Source: CAMXAS01 sp964442435 (GTDB lineage: Bacteria; Bacteroidota; Bacteroidia; Bacteroidales; P3). From it: DNA of 57,905 nucleotides. Location: contig CAYTZG010000010.1 of NCBI GenBank assembly GCA_964442435.1, positions 1 to 57,905 of the forward strand, read 5' to 3'. Below, piece by piece: positions 16,103-24,394 of this stretch. The notes under the pieces were generated by a model. The model did not search any database. It was not told the origin of the DNA and saw nothing but the letters and a program-made list of their open reading frames with translations. Both the position numbers and the translations under genes were made by a program. Position 1 is the stretch's first letter. The number at the start of each line of letters is the position of its first letter.

Positions 16103-17242
16103 TTACTTCAATAGATTGGCGGAGATGACCATACGCTGTACCTCGGACGTACCTTCGTAAATCTCGGTAATCTTGGCGTCGCGCATCATGCGTTCCACCG
16201 GATATTCGCGCGTATAGCCGTAGCCGCCGTGCAGCTGCACCGCCTTGGTCGTCACCTCCATCGACGTTTCGGCCGCAAACAGCTTGGCCATGGCCGCGTC
16301 GGCGGAATAAGGCAGCTTCATGTCTTTCTTGTAGGCCGCGCTGCGTACCAACAGACGCGCCGCCTCCACCTTGGTCTTCATGTCGGCCAGCTGGAACTGC
16401 GTGTTCTGGAACTGCGCGATCGGACGCTTGAACTGCTTGCGTTCTTTCGTGTATTTGACGGTTTCGTCCAGCGCACCCTGCGCGATGCCGAGCGCCTGCG
16501 AGGCAATCCCGATACGGCCGCCGTCGAGCGTCTTCATGGCAATGCCGAAGCCGCCGCCGATTTTGCCCAGCACCTGGTCTTTGGAAACGCGCACGTCTTC
16601 AAAAATCAACTCGCAGGTGGCCGAGCCGCGGATACCCATCTTGAGCTCCTTCTTGCCGATGCTGAAGCCCTTCATGCCCTTTTCGAGGATGAAGGCCGTG
16701 ATGCCCTTGGTGCCGAGACTCTTGTCGGTCATGGCGAAAACGATGAACACGTCGGCGTATTCGGCGTTGGTGATGAAAATCTTGGTGCCGTTGATGATAT
16801 AGCCGTCACCGTCGGGCGTGGCGATGGTCTGCTGGGCCGAGGCATCGGTACCGGCGTTGGGTTCGGTAAGGCCGAACGCGCCGAGCCACTGGCCGCTGGC
16901 CAACTTGGGCAGATATTTTTTCTTCTGTTCCTCCGTGCCGTGTTCCATAATCGGGGCCACGCAGAGCGACGTATGCGCGGAAACGATGACGCCCGTGGTG
17001 GCGCACACGCGGGAGAGTTCCTCCACGGCCATCGTGTACATCTGGTTCGTGGAGCCGGCGCCGCCGTATTCCTTGGGGACGGGGATACCCATAAGGCCGA
17101 TTTTGGCCATTTTCCCGACCGTCTCTATCGGGAAACGTTCCTGCTCGTCCACTTCCGCAGCCAAGGGCTTCACCTCTTTTTCGGCGAACTCCCGAATCAT
17201 CTGCAGGAAGAGCTTTTCTTGTTTGGTTAAGCTAAAATCCAT
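16103..17242 (-). CDS. Acyl-CoA dehydrogenase, short-chain/butyryl type, 379 aa
   Basis: FAD enzyme that oxidises acyl-CoA to 2-enoyl-CoA, or runs in reverse in butyrate-type fermentation when coupled to Etf. The whole chain fits the family: N-terminal helices (LTKQEKLFLQMIREFA), the FAD-contact motif FGLTEPNAGTDAS, ITNAEYADV, and the C-terminal IYEGTSEVQR, whose first Glu (residue 363) is the expected catalytic base of short- and medium-chain enzymes. First gene of the operon with etfB and etfA. Its 5' leader has a consensus promoter and a terminator-shaped hairpin. Butyryl-CoA specificity is probable but inferred from family and linkage. Confidence 0.95.
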   Translation of the reverse strand: MDFSLTKQEKLFLQMIREFAEKEVKPLAAEVDEQERFPIETVGKMAKIGLMGIPVPKEYGGAGSTNQMYTMAVEELSRVCATTGVIVSAHTSLCVAPIMEHGTEEQKKKYLPKLASGQWLGAFGLTEPNAGTDASAQQTIATPDGDGYIINGTKIFITNAEYADVFIVFAMTDKSLGTKGITAFILEKGMKGFSIGKKELKMGIRGSATCELIFEDVRVSKDQVLGKIGGGFGIAMKTLDGGRIGIASQALGIAQGALDETVKYTKERKQFKRPIAQFQNTQFQLADMKTKVEAARLLVRSAAYKKDMKLPYSADAAMAKLFAAETSMEVTTKAVQLHGGYGYTREYPVERMMRDAKITEIYEGTSEVQRMVISANLLK

Positions 17243-17274
17243 ATTGTTAATGTATTGTATAAATCAAACAAAAA

Positions 17275-17303
17275 CCCGAACGCCACACGGGGCAACGTTC
17301 GGG
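17275..17303 (-). other. Terminator-shaped leader hairpin upstream of the acyl-CoA dehydrogenase
   Basis: On the minus strand CCCGAACG pairs with CGTTCGGG (8-bp perfect stem, 13-nt loop) and is followed by TTTTTGTTTG. It lies within the first nucleotides of the predicted transcript and 33 bp before the start codon, so it may be an attenuator or a stabilising 5' hairpin. Confidence 0.7.
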
Positions 17304-17305
17304 TA

Positions 17306-17336
17306 CAAAGTTAGTGAAAATTAGACGCAGAGGCAA
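17306..17336 (-). promoter_or_regulatory. Consensus promoter of the acyl-CoA dehydrogenase/Etf operon
   Basis: On the minus strand TTG (17334-17336), a 20-bp spacer and TAACTTTG (17306-17313) match the Bacteroidetes consensus. Transcription should start at or just before the leader hairpin. Confidence 0.8.
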
Positions 17337-17404
17337 GTGGCCGAACGCTATTTCATGAATGAGGAATGCACGAAGTGGTTGACGCGCACGGACTCGGCGG
17401 CACA

Positions 17405-17432
17405 GTCAGGTTGACAATCTCGACATCGGCGC
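17405..17432 (-). pseudogene. Possible short remnant of a T9SS C-terminal domain
   Basis: Twenty-six of 28 bases match 19454-19481, which encodes ADVEIINLT in the sorting domain of the Omp28-like protein. The minus-strand reading is ADVEIVNLT followed by unrelated sequence. It lies in the gene-free stretch 17337-17461 before the AbiE pair. Short enough to be coincidence. Confidence 0.3.
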
Positions 17433-17461
17433 AAAGCCAGAACGGGATGAAGTAAGAGCGG

Positions 17462-17528
17462 GACAAACAATTTGCCAATATGTCTGCAATTATCATCAAA
17501 AAATGATTATATTTGCAAATGAATTGTC
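17462..17528 (+). promoter_or_regulatory. Promoter and inverted-repeat operator candidate of the AbiE operon
   Basis: The -7 box TATATTTG is at 17508-17515. Half-sites GACAAACAATTTGC (17462-17475) and GCAAATGAATTGTC (17515-17528) are inverted with 11 of 14 bases matching, the right one overlapping the -7 box. AbiEi antitoxins are known to repress their own promoter by binding inverted repeats. Confidence 0.5.
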
Positions 17529-17540
17529 AATTTTCACCAA

Positions 17541-18353
17541 ATGGATAGAGGTATATCGATAGCGAAATGGGTTGAGCTCCATAAGTTCCGAGGGTTCTAT
17601 ACTTTTGTATTGGACGAAGTAAAAGCGGCTTTCCCCTCGTTTACTTCATCGTACATTGCCACCGCCCTAAACCGCTTGGTGTCACAAAAAATCATCATCT
17701 CTCCGACAAAAAGCTTTTATGTCATTATCCCTACTGAATACGCCTTGACAGGTGTCGTTGCGCCTACATTTTTCATTGACCAAATGATGTCTTTTTTGAA
17801 ACGGGACTATTACATCGGTTTACTTAATGCCGCAGAATTTTATGGTGCCTCACATCAACGCCCACAAACATTTACGATTGTCAACTCTTATCCTGAAATA
17901 AGAAGTGGCATGCGCTCAAACATCGGTTTTGTTTTCATCAGCAAAAACAAGATTGCAGAACCTTTTATTGTACGGCATAAAAGCCGCCTCGGTACAGTAA
18001 ACGTATCGTCTGCTGAACTTACGGCCATCGACCTGATCGCAAACGAAGACAAAGTGGGTGGCTTAAACCGTGTTTGTTCCGTATTGAATGAACTGATTGA
18101 GGCCATAAACCTTGACCAAATTGATGATAGTTTTTATTCAATTTATCCGATATCTGTTTACCAACGGCTTGGTTATATCTTTGAATCCGTACTTGACAAT
18201 ACCTCCTTATCGGATAAACTTTATACTTCTCTAAAAAGACTTGGCGGACGAATGCGAGTCATTCCGTTAAAAAATAAAAAAACGGCAGAAGGATTTTCAT
18301 CCGAAAACCGGTGGAAAATCATCGAAAATCAAAAAATAGACATTGACGAATGA
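17541..18353 (+). CDS. AbiEi-family antitoxin of a type IV toxin-antitoxin system, 270 aa
   Basis: AbiEi proteins neutralise the AbiEii nucleotidyltransferase toxin without stable complex formation and repress their own operon through an N-terminal winged helix. Here residues about 15-75 form the winged-helix part (KFRGFYTFVLDEVKAAFPSF, then SSYIATALNRLVSQKII), followed by the AbiEi body with YYIGLLNAAEFYGASHQRPQ and the SRLGTVNVSSAELTAIDLI segment. The stop overlaps the toxin start by 4 bp (ATGA). AT-rich compared with neighbouring core genes, suggesting acquisition. The start lies about 25 bp after the -7 box. Confidence 0.9.
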   Translation: MDRGISIAKWVELHKFRGFYTFVLDEVKAAFPSFTSSYIATALNRLVSQKIIISPTKSFYVIIPTEYALTGVVAPTFFIDQMMSFLKRDYYIGLLNAAEFYGASHQRPQTFTIVNSYPEIRSGMRSNIGFVFISKNKIAEPFIVRHKSRLGTVNVSSAELTAIDLIANEDKVGGLNRVCSVLNELIEAINLDQIDDSFYSIYPISVYQRLGYIFESVLDNTSLSDKLYTSLKRLGGRMRVIPLKNKKTAEGFSSENRWKIIENQKIDIDE

Positions 18354-19141
18354 TACCAGAGATTTATATACAAGACTGGCGGGCTTCGGCTCCATGGACA
18401 CAAGATGTACAAGTAGAACAGGATTTGCTTATTTGCAGGGCGTTGACCGAAACATATAAGGATGATTACTTGGCATCTCACTTGGCCTTCCGCGGCGGTA
18501 CCGCCTTACATAAATTGTTTCTCTCACCACAACCCAGATACAGTGAAGACATTGACTTGGTTCAGATTCAATCCGAACCCATCAAAGAGACCTACGACCA
18601 TATCAGAGAGGCGTTGTCTTTTCTCGGAGAACCCAAAGTAAAGCAAAAGAAACATAACAATACTTTGATATTCAGAGTGGAATCCGAGACCCCTCCCATC
18701 GTTCCCATTCATCTGAAAATAGAGATAAACTGCAAAGAGCATTTCAACGTTTTACCCATGCAGAAGATACCATTTACCGTTTCAAACAAATGGTATCAAG
18801 GAGAATGCAAAATCCTTACCTACCAACTTGATGAATTGGTGGGTACCAAACTCCGGGCCTTATATCAAAGGCGGAAAGGACGGGATTTGTACGATTTATA
18901 CAAAGCCTTAACAACCCAAGACCTTAATATTGACAATGTGCTGAAATGTTACTATCGGTACATGGATTTCGTCGTTGACCACATTCCGACACACAAAGAA
19001 TTCGTCATCAACATGGAAGATAAAATTCAAGATGTTGAATTTTTAGGCGATACACAACAATTGCTCCGGCCGGACGAAAATTTTAATCCGCAAGAAGGCT
19101 ATAATATCGTCCGACAACTATTAATTGACAGAATGCGATAG
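18350..19141 (+). CDS. AbiEii-family nucleotidyltransferase toxin, 263 aa
   Basis: Polymerase-beta-type nucleotidyltransferase that acts as a bacteriostatic toxin and abortive-infection effector; characterised relatives modify tRNA acceptor ends. Core motifs are FRGGTALHK (GGT at 49-51), SEDIDL (catalytic E66-D67-I68-D69 region), a KIEIN strand carrying the third acidic residue, and the downstream KLRALYQRRKGRDLYDLY motif typical of AbiEii. Length is slightly short but all motifs are present. Coupled to the antitoxin by a 4-bp overlap. The operon ends at a hairpin beginning at the stop codon. Confidence 0.92.
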   Translation: MIPEIYIQDWRASAPWTQDVQVEQDLLICRALTETYKDDYLASHLAFRGGTALHKLFLSPQPRYSEDIDLVQIQSEPIKETYDHIREALSFLGEPKVKQKKHNNTLIFRVESETPPIVPIHLKIEINCKEHFNVLPMQKIPFTVSNKWYQGECKILTYQLDELVGTKLRALYQRRKGRDLYDLYKALTTQDLNIDNVLKCYYRYMDFVVDHIPTHKEFVINMEDKIQDVEFLGDTQQLLRPDENFNPQEGYNIVRQLLIDRMR

Positions 19142-19166
19142 GCCGACGGTTACGAGACCATCGGCC
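19141..19166 (+). terminator. Hairpin directly after the AbiEii stop
   Basis: GGCCGA and TCGGCC, with the inner pair GGT/ACC, form a stem-loop at the stop codon. There is no T-run, so it may act as an mRNA 3' hairpin and not as a full terminator. The stretch 19167-19267 holds no recognised gene. Confidence 0.4.
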
Positions 19167-19267
19167 TCCGCGAACCCGGCGCCGATTTACATTTTACGCA
19201 GTGGCGTGCGAAAAGCGTTAAACATCTAGTTCCGAGCCCAAAAGGAAGCGGATACCACGGTGATTAA

Positions 19268-19297
19268 AAAAGCAGGGGAAAGGCCTCCCCTGCTTTT
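19268..19297 (-). terminator. Terminator of the Omp28-like gene
   Basis: Perfect 12-bp stem AAAAGCAGGGGA/TCCCCTGCTTTT with a 6-nt loop. It has T-runs on both strands and lies 20 bp after the minus-strand stop. Confidence 0.9.
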
Positions 19298-19317
19298 CAA
19301 AAACGTGGTCGAAAAGA

Positions 19318-21738
19318 TTATCTTACCACCAATTTCCGATACGCCGATTGACCGTCTTTGGTCAGACGAACCGTATATACACCCGGCGTGAAAGAGGACA
19401 AAGAAACCTCCAGATTACCGCTCACGTTGTTTTCGGCATACACGCGACGGCCGGTCAGATTGATAATCTCGACATCGGCGCCTTCCAGATGCGTTATGTT
19501 GACGTATTCGGCGGCGGGGTTGGGATAGAGACGGACATGGCCGAGCACCTCGGCGTTTTCATTAAACAGGTTGCCCGATTTCACGATGGAGGAAGACTGG
19601 AAGATATGACCGTTTTCGTGCTGCACGAAGCATACAATCTGCAAGTCGCCCATTTCTTCCACATGGGTGCCATTCATGTCCAGCTTGTAGGTAAGCGTTT
19701 CCTTTTTGCCGACTTCAAACGATTTGGCATCGCCTTCTTCATCGCTCGCAAACGCCATGGCCACATTGTGGAATTCCGTTTCCCCATTGCCACCGGCATT
19801 GCCGGTCGTAGTCTTTTCCACAACGACGACAAACACCCGGCCTTCAACCGCCACGGACGGCGTGATGTCCACCGCCACGGAGAGGTTGGTTTCATCCACC
19901 GTAACGTTGGTGATATCGATGGCTAACACGGCTTTCTTGGTATGGTCGGCCTTGGCTCTCTCCTTCAATATATCCGCGCGCTCAGACCAATCAGCCGCAT
20001 CCCACTTCGAGAGCATTTCCTCGCCGTTATAAATCGGCACGGGCACGAACCAAGCGCCATTCCATCCGAAAATCTCATCATAAAAATACATGCGCGTCTC
20101 GTTTTCATCGATATAATAAGGGTCGCCATCGCCCGGAAAATCCATCTGGTATTTGATTACATTGATGGCACCGTCCTTTTGCAGGGTCTCCAAAGCCGGG
20201 TTCAAGAATTTGTTGGCATTGGCGCAAGGGCCGCAGGAGGAAGCCGTAAAGCCTTCGAACAAGGGCACATACGGCTGGGTGAGTTGGGATTCATCCACGA
20301 TATAAAAATCCAACACATCCGCTTCGCTTTCCGCTACCGCTTCCCCGTTGAGTTCGGTAAGGCGAACCTTCAGCGTATGACCGCCGAAGCCAAGGTCTTG
20401 CAAAGCAATCCGGGTCGAAGTCGTCATACTGGCCCCAAGGTTAAGCGCCGGGGTACACTTTACGGGAATCGTGCCGGTTTTGGCATCGTCGTCAATCGTG
20501 TACGCGTATGCCAGACTGCTCACGGGAACGTTACCGGTATTCTTGATGGACAGTTTCACATCGATAAACTCATCATATGCCCATTGAGGAGCGGAAACCT
20601 GCGTGGATACTTCAAGCGTCTCTTCGTATGCGGCAAACGTAACTTCATTCATCATAAAGAGGAAAGACACATTTTCATCACGCTTGGTGGTGAAATAAAT
20701 CGCCACTTCCACGGTCTTGCCACGGAATTGCGGCCCCAATACCGCCACAAACTCGCCTTCATATTCGATTTCATCGCCGGTTATCATACCTACTTCGGTC
20801 CAGTCGGCAGCACCTTCCTCTCTTACCCGTACGCCGAAAGACTGGTCTCCCCAAGGCGCACCGTCTCCATACTCATCGTATAATTCAGCAGTATATACCA
20901 CAGAGACAAGATTGATTAAATCATTATCCAGTAATTGTATAGGATTGGAAACGATTTGATACGTCCCATCCAATACCGTTTCGGCCAAACCACCCATAAT
21001 CCATTCGAGCGGGTCATTTACCCAACCGCCATACTTTTCATCCATATAGTCCTCAAAAAAATACAAATGACCGACCTCTTCCGAAATTTTGGTACAGGCC
21101 GCCAAATTCCAGATTGCCGCGTCCAATGAATCTTTAAAGTCGAATTCCGTTCTGAATCCATCAAAACCTTCCTGCAGATAGATGTGAGGCAGTTCTACTT
21201 CCGGGTCGTCTGGGTCAGTCGGCTCATCCGGTGTGCCCGGGTCTTCTCCTCCCTCAACCGTATATTCCGCCGTGGCCACTTCCGACATCTGCGCGATAGA
21301 CATTGCCATCACGTCAAAATCCAACTCACCCAACACCAAACGTGCCTTGACCGTCACGTCCTTTGTCATTTTGAAGCCACTCTCGGCTACGCCCGGAACT
21401 CCGTATGCGCTTTGGCACACATACGCCTTCCCGTCCTCAGCGACATCCCCGTCTTCAAGCCATGGCAAATTATTGAACTGTTCGTCATTGACTTCAAGGT
21501 CCGCATCGGTACCGTTAATGACAAAAATAACACCTGCAAATTGATATTGATCATCGTAAGTTTCGTCCCACGTGAATTTGAGTTCGCTACCGGCGGTCAC
21601 TTCTCCCGCCACAGGGTCAAATACCGGCTTTTCAAGTGCAGTCCCACCGTCTTTTTGATCCTTTTGCGCAAAGGCAAAGGCCATTCCCATTCCAAGGAAC
21701 AGCACCAAGCTCCATAGAGCCCATGTCATTTTTTTCAT
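19318..21738 (-). CDS. Omp28-like T9SS cargo protein with thioredoxin-like CxxC domain, 806 aa
   Basis: Signal peptide MKKMTWALWSLVLFLGMGMA, cleavage before QKDQK. Residues about 175-375 look like a jelly-roll (choice-of-anchor J type) domain starting at YLQEGFDGF. Residues about 380-480 are an Ig-like segment. Residues about 485-640 match the Omp28-related fold: PLFEGFTASSCGPCANAN carries a CGPC thioredoxin-type motif near 498-501. The last 80 residues are a type A T9SS sorting domain (VRLYPNPAAEYVNI, GVYTVRLTKDG, ending RKLVVR), so the protein is exported across the outer membrane. Function is not known; the CxxC suggests a thiol-redox or fold-related role. It has its own consensus promoter and terminator. 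Confidence 0.88.
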   Translation of the reverse strand: MKKMTWALWSLVLFLGMGMAFAFAQKDQKDGGTALEKPVFDPVAGEVTAGSELKFTWDETYDDQYQFAGVIFVINGTDADLEVNDEQFNNLPWLEDGDVAEDGKAYVCQSAYGVPGVAESGFKMTKDVTVKARLVLGELDFDVMAMSIAQMSEVATAEYTVEGGEDPGTPDEPTDPDDPEVELPHIYLQEGFDGFRTEFDFKDSLDAAIWNLAACTKISEEVGHLYFFEDYMDEKYGGWVNDPLEWIMGGLAETVLDGTYQIVSNPIQLLDNDLINLVSVVYTAELYDEYGDGAPWGDQSFGVRVREEGAADWTEVGMITGDEIEYEGEFVAVLGPQFRGKTVEVAIYFTTKRDENVSFLFMMNEVTFAAYEETLEVSTQVSAPQWAYDEFIDVKLSIKNTGNVPVSSLAYAYTIDDDAKTGTIPVKCTPALNLGASMTTSTRIALQDLGFGGHTLKVRLTELNGEAVAESEADVLDFYIVDESQLTQPYVPLFEGFTASSCGPCANANKFLNPALETLQKDGAINVIKYQMDFPGDGDPYYIDENETRMYFYDEIFGWNGAWFVPVPIYNGEEMLSKWDAADWSERADILKERAKADHTKKAVLAIDITNVTVDETNLSVAVDITPSVAVEGRVFVVVVEKTTTGNAGGNGETEFHNVAMAFASDEEGDAKSFEVGKKETLTYKLDMNGTHVEEMGDLQIVCFVQHENGHIFQSSSIVKSGNLFNENAEVLGHVRLYPNPAAEYVNITHLEGADVEIINLTGRRVYAENNVSGNLEVSLSSFTPGVYTVRLTKDGQSAYRKLVVR

Positions 21739-21796
21739 AACTAATTGATTTAATTGGATTATTGTTTGTTTGCTTCTTTTTCAAATTTTGCCGCTA

Positions 21797-21825
21797 CAAA
21801 GCTATATATATTCGGAGCATTCCAA
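21797..21825 (-). promoter_or_regulatory. Promoter of the Omp28-like gene
   Basis: On the minus strand TTG (21823-21825), 18 bp, TAGCTTTG (21797-21804). The leader is about 55 nt. Confidence 0.7.
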
Positions 21826-21969
21826 ATTTTTCGGCAACTTTTTTGAAAAAATTTTTGAAAATTTTGCTATTTTCCTGAAAATGAAACAAATAAATCTTAC
21901 GACAGACGACGAGCCGGGGTGAAATCCTCCCGCAGGACGACGGGATGGACAGACAAACGCGAAAACAAA

Positions 21970-22010
21970 CCGTCCGACCGTCCGCGATGATGACACGGAC
22001 GACCGGACGG
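21970..22010 (-). terminator. Terminator candidate at the end of the pyrH-to-sulP gene row
   Basis: CCGTCCGACCGTCCG (21970-21984) pairs with CGGACGACCGGACGG (21996-22010) with a small internal mismatch. On the minus strand TTTGTTTT follows. Positions 21826-22052 otherwise show only A/T tracts and no gene. Confidence 0.6.
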
Positions 22011-22052
22011 CTATCGGATAAAGAAAGGTACCTGACTTGCGGGCGCGTGGCG

Positions 22053-23708
22053 CTACGCCTCCGCCGCGGTCCGCTGCGCTTCCACGGCGGCTTCCACGGT
22101 GTCGTAGAAGCTGGTCTCGCCGATTTGGGCGTAGAGCGGGCTGCTCATCAGGGCCGCCTTGACGGAGGGGTTGGCGCCGGCGAAGATGATGCGGATTTTA
22201 GCGGCCTGGCACTTGCGGCAGAAGTTATCGAGGTTGCGCAGACCCGAAGCATCCATGAACGGCACGGGCTGCAAATCCACGATACGCACCTTGGGGCTCC
22301 GCTGCACGAGCTTGTTGGCTTCGTCGAACTTGTTGGCCACCCCGAAGAAGAACGGCCCGTTGATGCGGAAGATATCGACGCCCTCCGGAATGGAGCGGTT
22401 GTCGTGCACGTCCGATACCGACGGTGCCACCTGGTTGTGGAAAATCTGTATCTCGGAGGTTTTGGATATACGGCGCACGAACAGGAACAAGGCCAACACG
22501 AGGCCTATTTCGATGGCAATCGTAAGGTCGAATATCACGGTGAGGAAGAACGTGGTCAACAGCACCGCCACTTCGGGACGCGCGTTGCGGAACAGGCCGC
22601 GGAACGAACGCCATTCACTCATGTTGTAGGCAATGACGACCAGCACGCCAGCCAGACACGACATGGGAATCATCTTGGCCCATTTGCCGAAGAAGAGCAG
22701 GATGAGCAACAGCACGCACGCATGGATGATGCCGGCCACGGGCGTGCGGCCGCCGTTGCGGATGTTGGTCATCGTGCGGGCGATGGCACCCGTGGCGGGA
22801 ATACCGCCGAAAAGCGGCGTCACGAGGTTGGCCACGCCCTGCGCCACGAGTTCCGTATTGGAGTGGTGCTGCTTGCCCGTAGCACCGTCGGCCACCATGG
22901 CCGACAACAGCGATTCAATGGCGCCCAGCATCGCGATGGTGAACGCCACCGGCAGCAAGGCGCGGATATCATCGAAGCTCAGGTCGGGCCACGAGGGCGC
23001 GGGCAGGCTCGTCTTCATCTCGCCGAAACGCGAGCCGATGGTTTCCACCGGCATATCGAACACCTGTACGGCCACCGTGGCCAAGATGATGGCGATGAGT
23101 GCGGGCGGTATCGTCTTGCTGACCTTGCGCCACAGAAAGTGTATCAACACCGTGGCCACCGCGATGCCCGTGGCGTACCAGTTGATTTTATCGATGTTCT
23201 GGAAATAGCAAATCCACTTCTCGTGGAAGGCCGACGGCACCGATTCGATGCCCAGGCCGAAAAAGTCGTTCATCTGCGTGGAGAAGATGACCACCGCGAT
23301 ACCGCCCGTAAAGCCGACCACAACGGGATAAGGGATGAACTTGATGACGTCGCCGAGTTTGAGCAGCCCCATGACCACGAGCAGCACGCCGGCCAACAGC
23401 GTGGCGATGGTCAGGCCCGCGATGCCGTATTTGGCCACGACGCCGGCCACGATAACGATGAACGCGCCGGTAGGCCCGCCTATCTGCACCGTGCTGCCGC
23501 CCAAGAGCGAAATCAGGAAACCGGCCACGATGGCCGTAATCAAGCCCTGTTCGGGGGTGACGCCCGACGCGATACCGAACGCGATGGCCATCGGAAGGGC
23601 CACGATGCCCACGATGATGCCGGAGAGCAGGTCTTTTTGAAACGTCTGACGGTTGTAGTCTTTAAGGCTCGTCAGAATCTGCGGATAAAAAATATCTTTC
23701 AGTTTCAT
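22053..23708 (-). CDS. SulP/SLC26-family anion transporter with STAS domain, 551 aa
   Basis: Inner-membrane transporter for sulfate, bicarbonate or another anion; the exact substrate is not set by sequence. The membrane part (residues about 20-405) shows GIVALPMAIAFGIASGV and GPTGAFIVIVAGVVAKYG near the N-terminus and VTPLFGGIPATGAIARTMTN in the middle, all SulP signatures. The C-terminal STAS domain (about 430-545) includes VDLQPVPFMDASGLRNL, with the conserved Asp-x-Ser of STAS domains. Last gene of the minus-strand row, 18 bp after yidD. Confidence 0.93.
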   Translation of the reverse strand: MKLKDIFYPQILTSLKDYNRQTFQKDLLSGIIVGIVALPMAIAFGIASGVTPEQGLITAIVAGFLISLLGGSTVQIGGPTGAFIVIVAGVVAKYGIAGLTIATLLAGVLLVVMGLLKLGDVIKFIPYPVVVGFTGGIAVVIFSTQMNDFFGLGIESVPSAFHEKWICYFQNIDKINWYATGIAVATVLIHFLWRKVSKTIPPALIAIILATVAVQVFDMPVETIGSRFGEMKTSLPAPSWPDLSFDDIRALLPVAFTIAMLGAIESLLSAMVADGATGKQHHSNTELVAQGVANLVTPLFGGIPATGAIARTMTNIRNGGRTPVAGIIHACVLLLILLFFGKWAKMIPMSCLAGVLVVIAYNMSEWRSFRGLFRNARPEVAVLLTTFFLTVIFDLTIAIEIGLVLALFLFVRRISKTSEIQIFHNQVAPSVSDVHDNRSIPEGVDIFRINGPFFFGVANKFDEANKLVQRSPKVRIVDLQPVPFMDASGLRNLDNFCRKCQAAKIRIIFAGANPSVKAALMSSPLYAQIGETSFYDTVEAAVEAQRTAAEA

Positions 23709-23726
23709 CGTTAAAAGGTTTTCAAA

Positions 23727-23957
23727 TCATGGTACGGGGTCGTAGCCCGAACCGCCCCACGGATGGCAGCGCGCCAAGCGTTTGACGGTAAGCCAGCCGC
23801 CCTTCAGCGGCCCGTATTTCTTGACGGCCTCCAGCGCATACTGCGAACAGGTGGGCGTAAAGCGGCAGGCCGCCGGAAACCAAGGCGAGATGGCGCATTG
23901 GTAAAAGCGGATGAGCAACAGCATGAGCCAGCCCAAGGGTTTGAGCAACACCTTCAT
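23727..23957 (-). CDS. yidD: Membrane protein insertion efficiency factor YidD, 76 aa
   Basis: Short protein with one N-terminal hydrophobic stretch and the diagnostic YQCAISPWF, CRFTPTCSQYALEA and CHPWGGSGYDPVP segments. YidD helps YidC-dependent membrane protein insertion. The start overlaps the end of rnpA by 4 bp, the usual rnpA-yidD arrangement. Confidence 0.95.
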   Translation of the reverse strand: MKVLLKPLGWLMLLLIRFYQCAISPWFPAACRFTPTCSQYALEAVKKYGPLKGGWLTVKRLARCHPWGGSGYDPVP

Positions 23958-24394
23958 CGCACGCCCGCTATTTTGGCCAACTTATCGGCCGCCCTGTCTA
24001 TATATACCTGCATATCCGGCTGCTTCAGCACGAAGCCCTCCGGCGTTTTGCCGATTTTCGTAAAAATGAACGCCACGAGCAACATCGACGCGCCCGCCTC
24101 TTTCGCTCCGGCTTCGGCCAAAGCCGTCCATTCCGCCTTGCGCGCCCTGAAACTCTCCCGCATCAGCCGTTTGAGCCGGTTACGGTCAACCGCGTGCTTG
24201 AACGAAGATTTGGGGGCAGAAAACAAGACTTTGACCGGCGCGGGCTGTTCGTCCAATTCGCCGGGGCCGCACCACAGGGCGCAGACCTTGAGCATATAGG
24301 CGCCGCCCGATATTCTATAACGCCTGCCCCGCGCAAAAAGAGCGGAAACGGTACGTTGCCGGTAAAGGCGTTCCGCTTTTCCGAGCGCAGGCAT
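23954..24394 (-). CDS. rnpA: Ribonuclease P protein component, 146 aa
   Basis: Basic protein subunit of RNase P, which matures tRNA 5' ends. The N-terminal half has KAERLYRQRTVSALFARGRR, and the conserved RNR-type motif appears as AVDRNRLKRLMRESFR. Slightly longer than the E. coli protein, which is usual in Bacteroidota. It begins immediately after the hemD stop and overlaps yidD by 4 bp. Confidence 0.95.
   Translation of the reverse strand: MPALGKAERLYRQRTVSALFARGRRYRISGGAYMLKVCALWCGPGELDEQPAPVKVLFSAPKSSFKHAVDRNRLKRLMRESFRARKAEWTALAEAGAKEAGASMLLVAFIFTKIGKTPEGFVLKQPDMQVYIDRAADKLAKIAGVR

Noticed and set aside
19167..19267. Possible gene remnant after the AbiE pair (minus-strand reading HRGIRFLLGSEL)
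   Set aside because: Suggestive of the end of an eroded gene, but too short to assign to any family.
21945..23714. Plus-strand open frame of 589 codons opposite sulP
   Set aside because: Antisense shadow; low-complexity Arg/His/Asp-rich translation, while the minus strand encodes a clear SulP protein.
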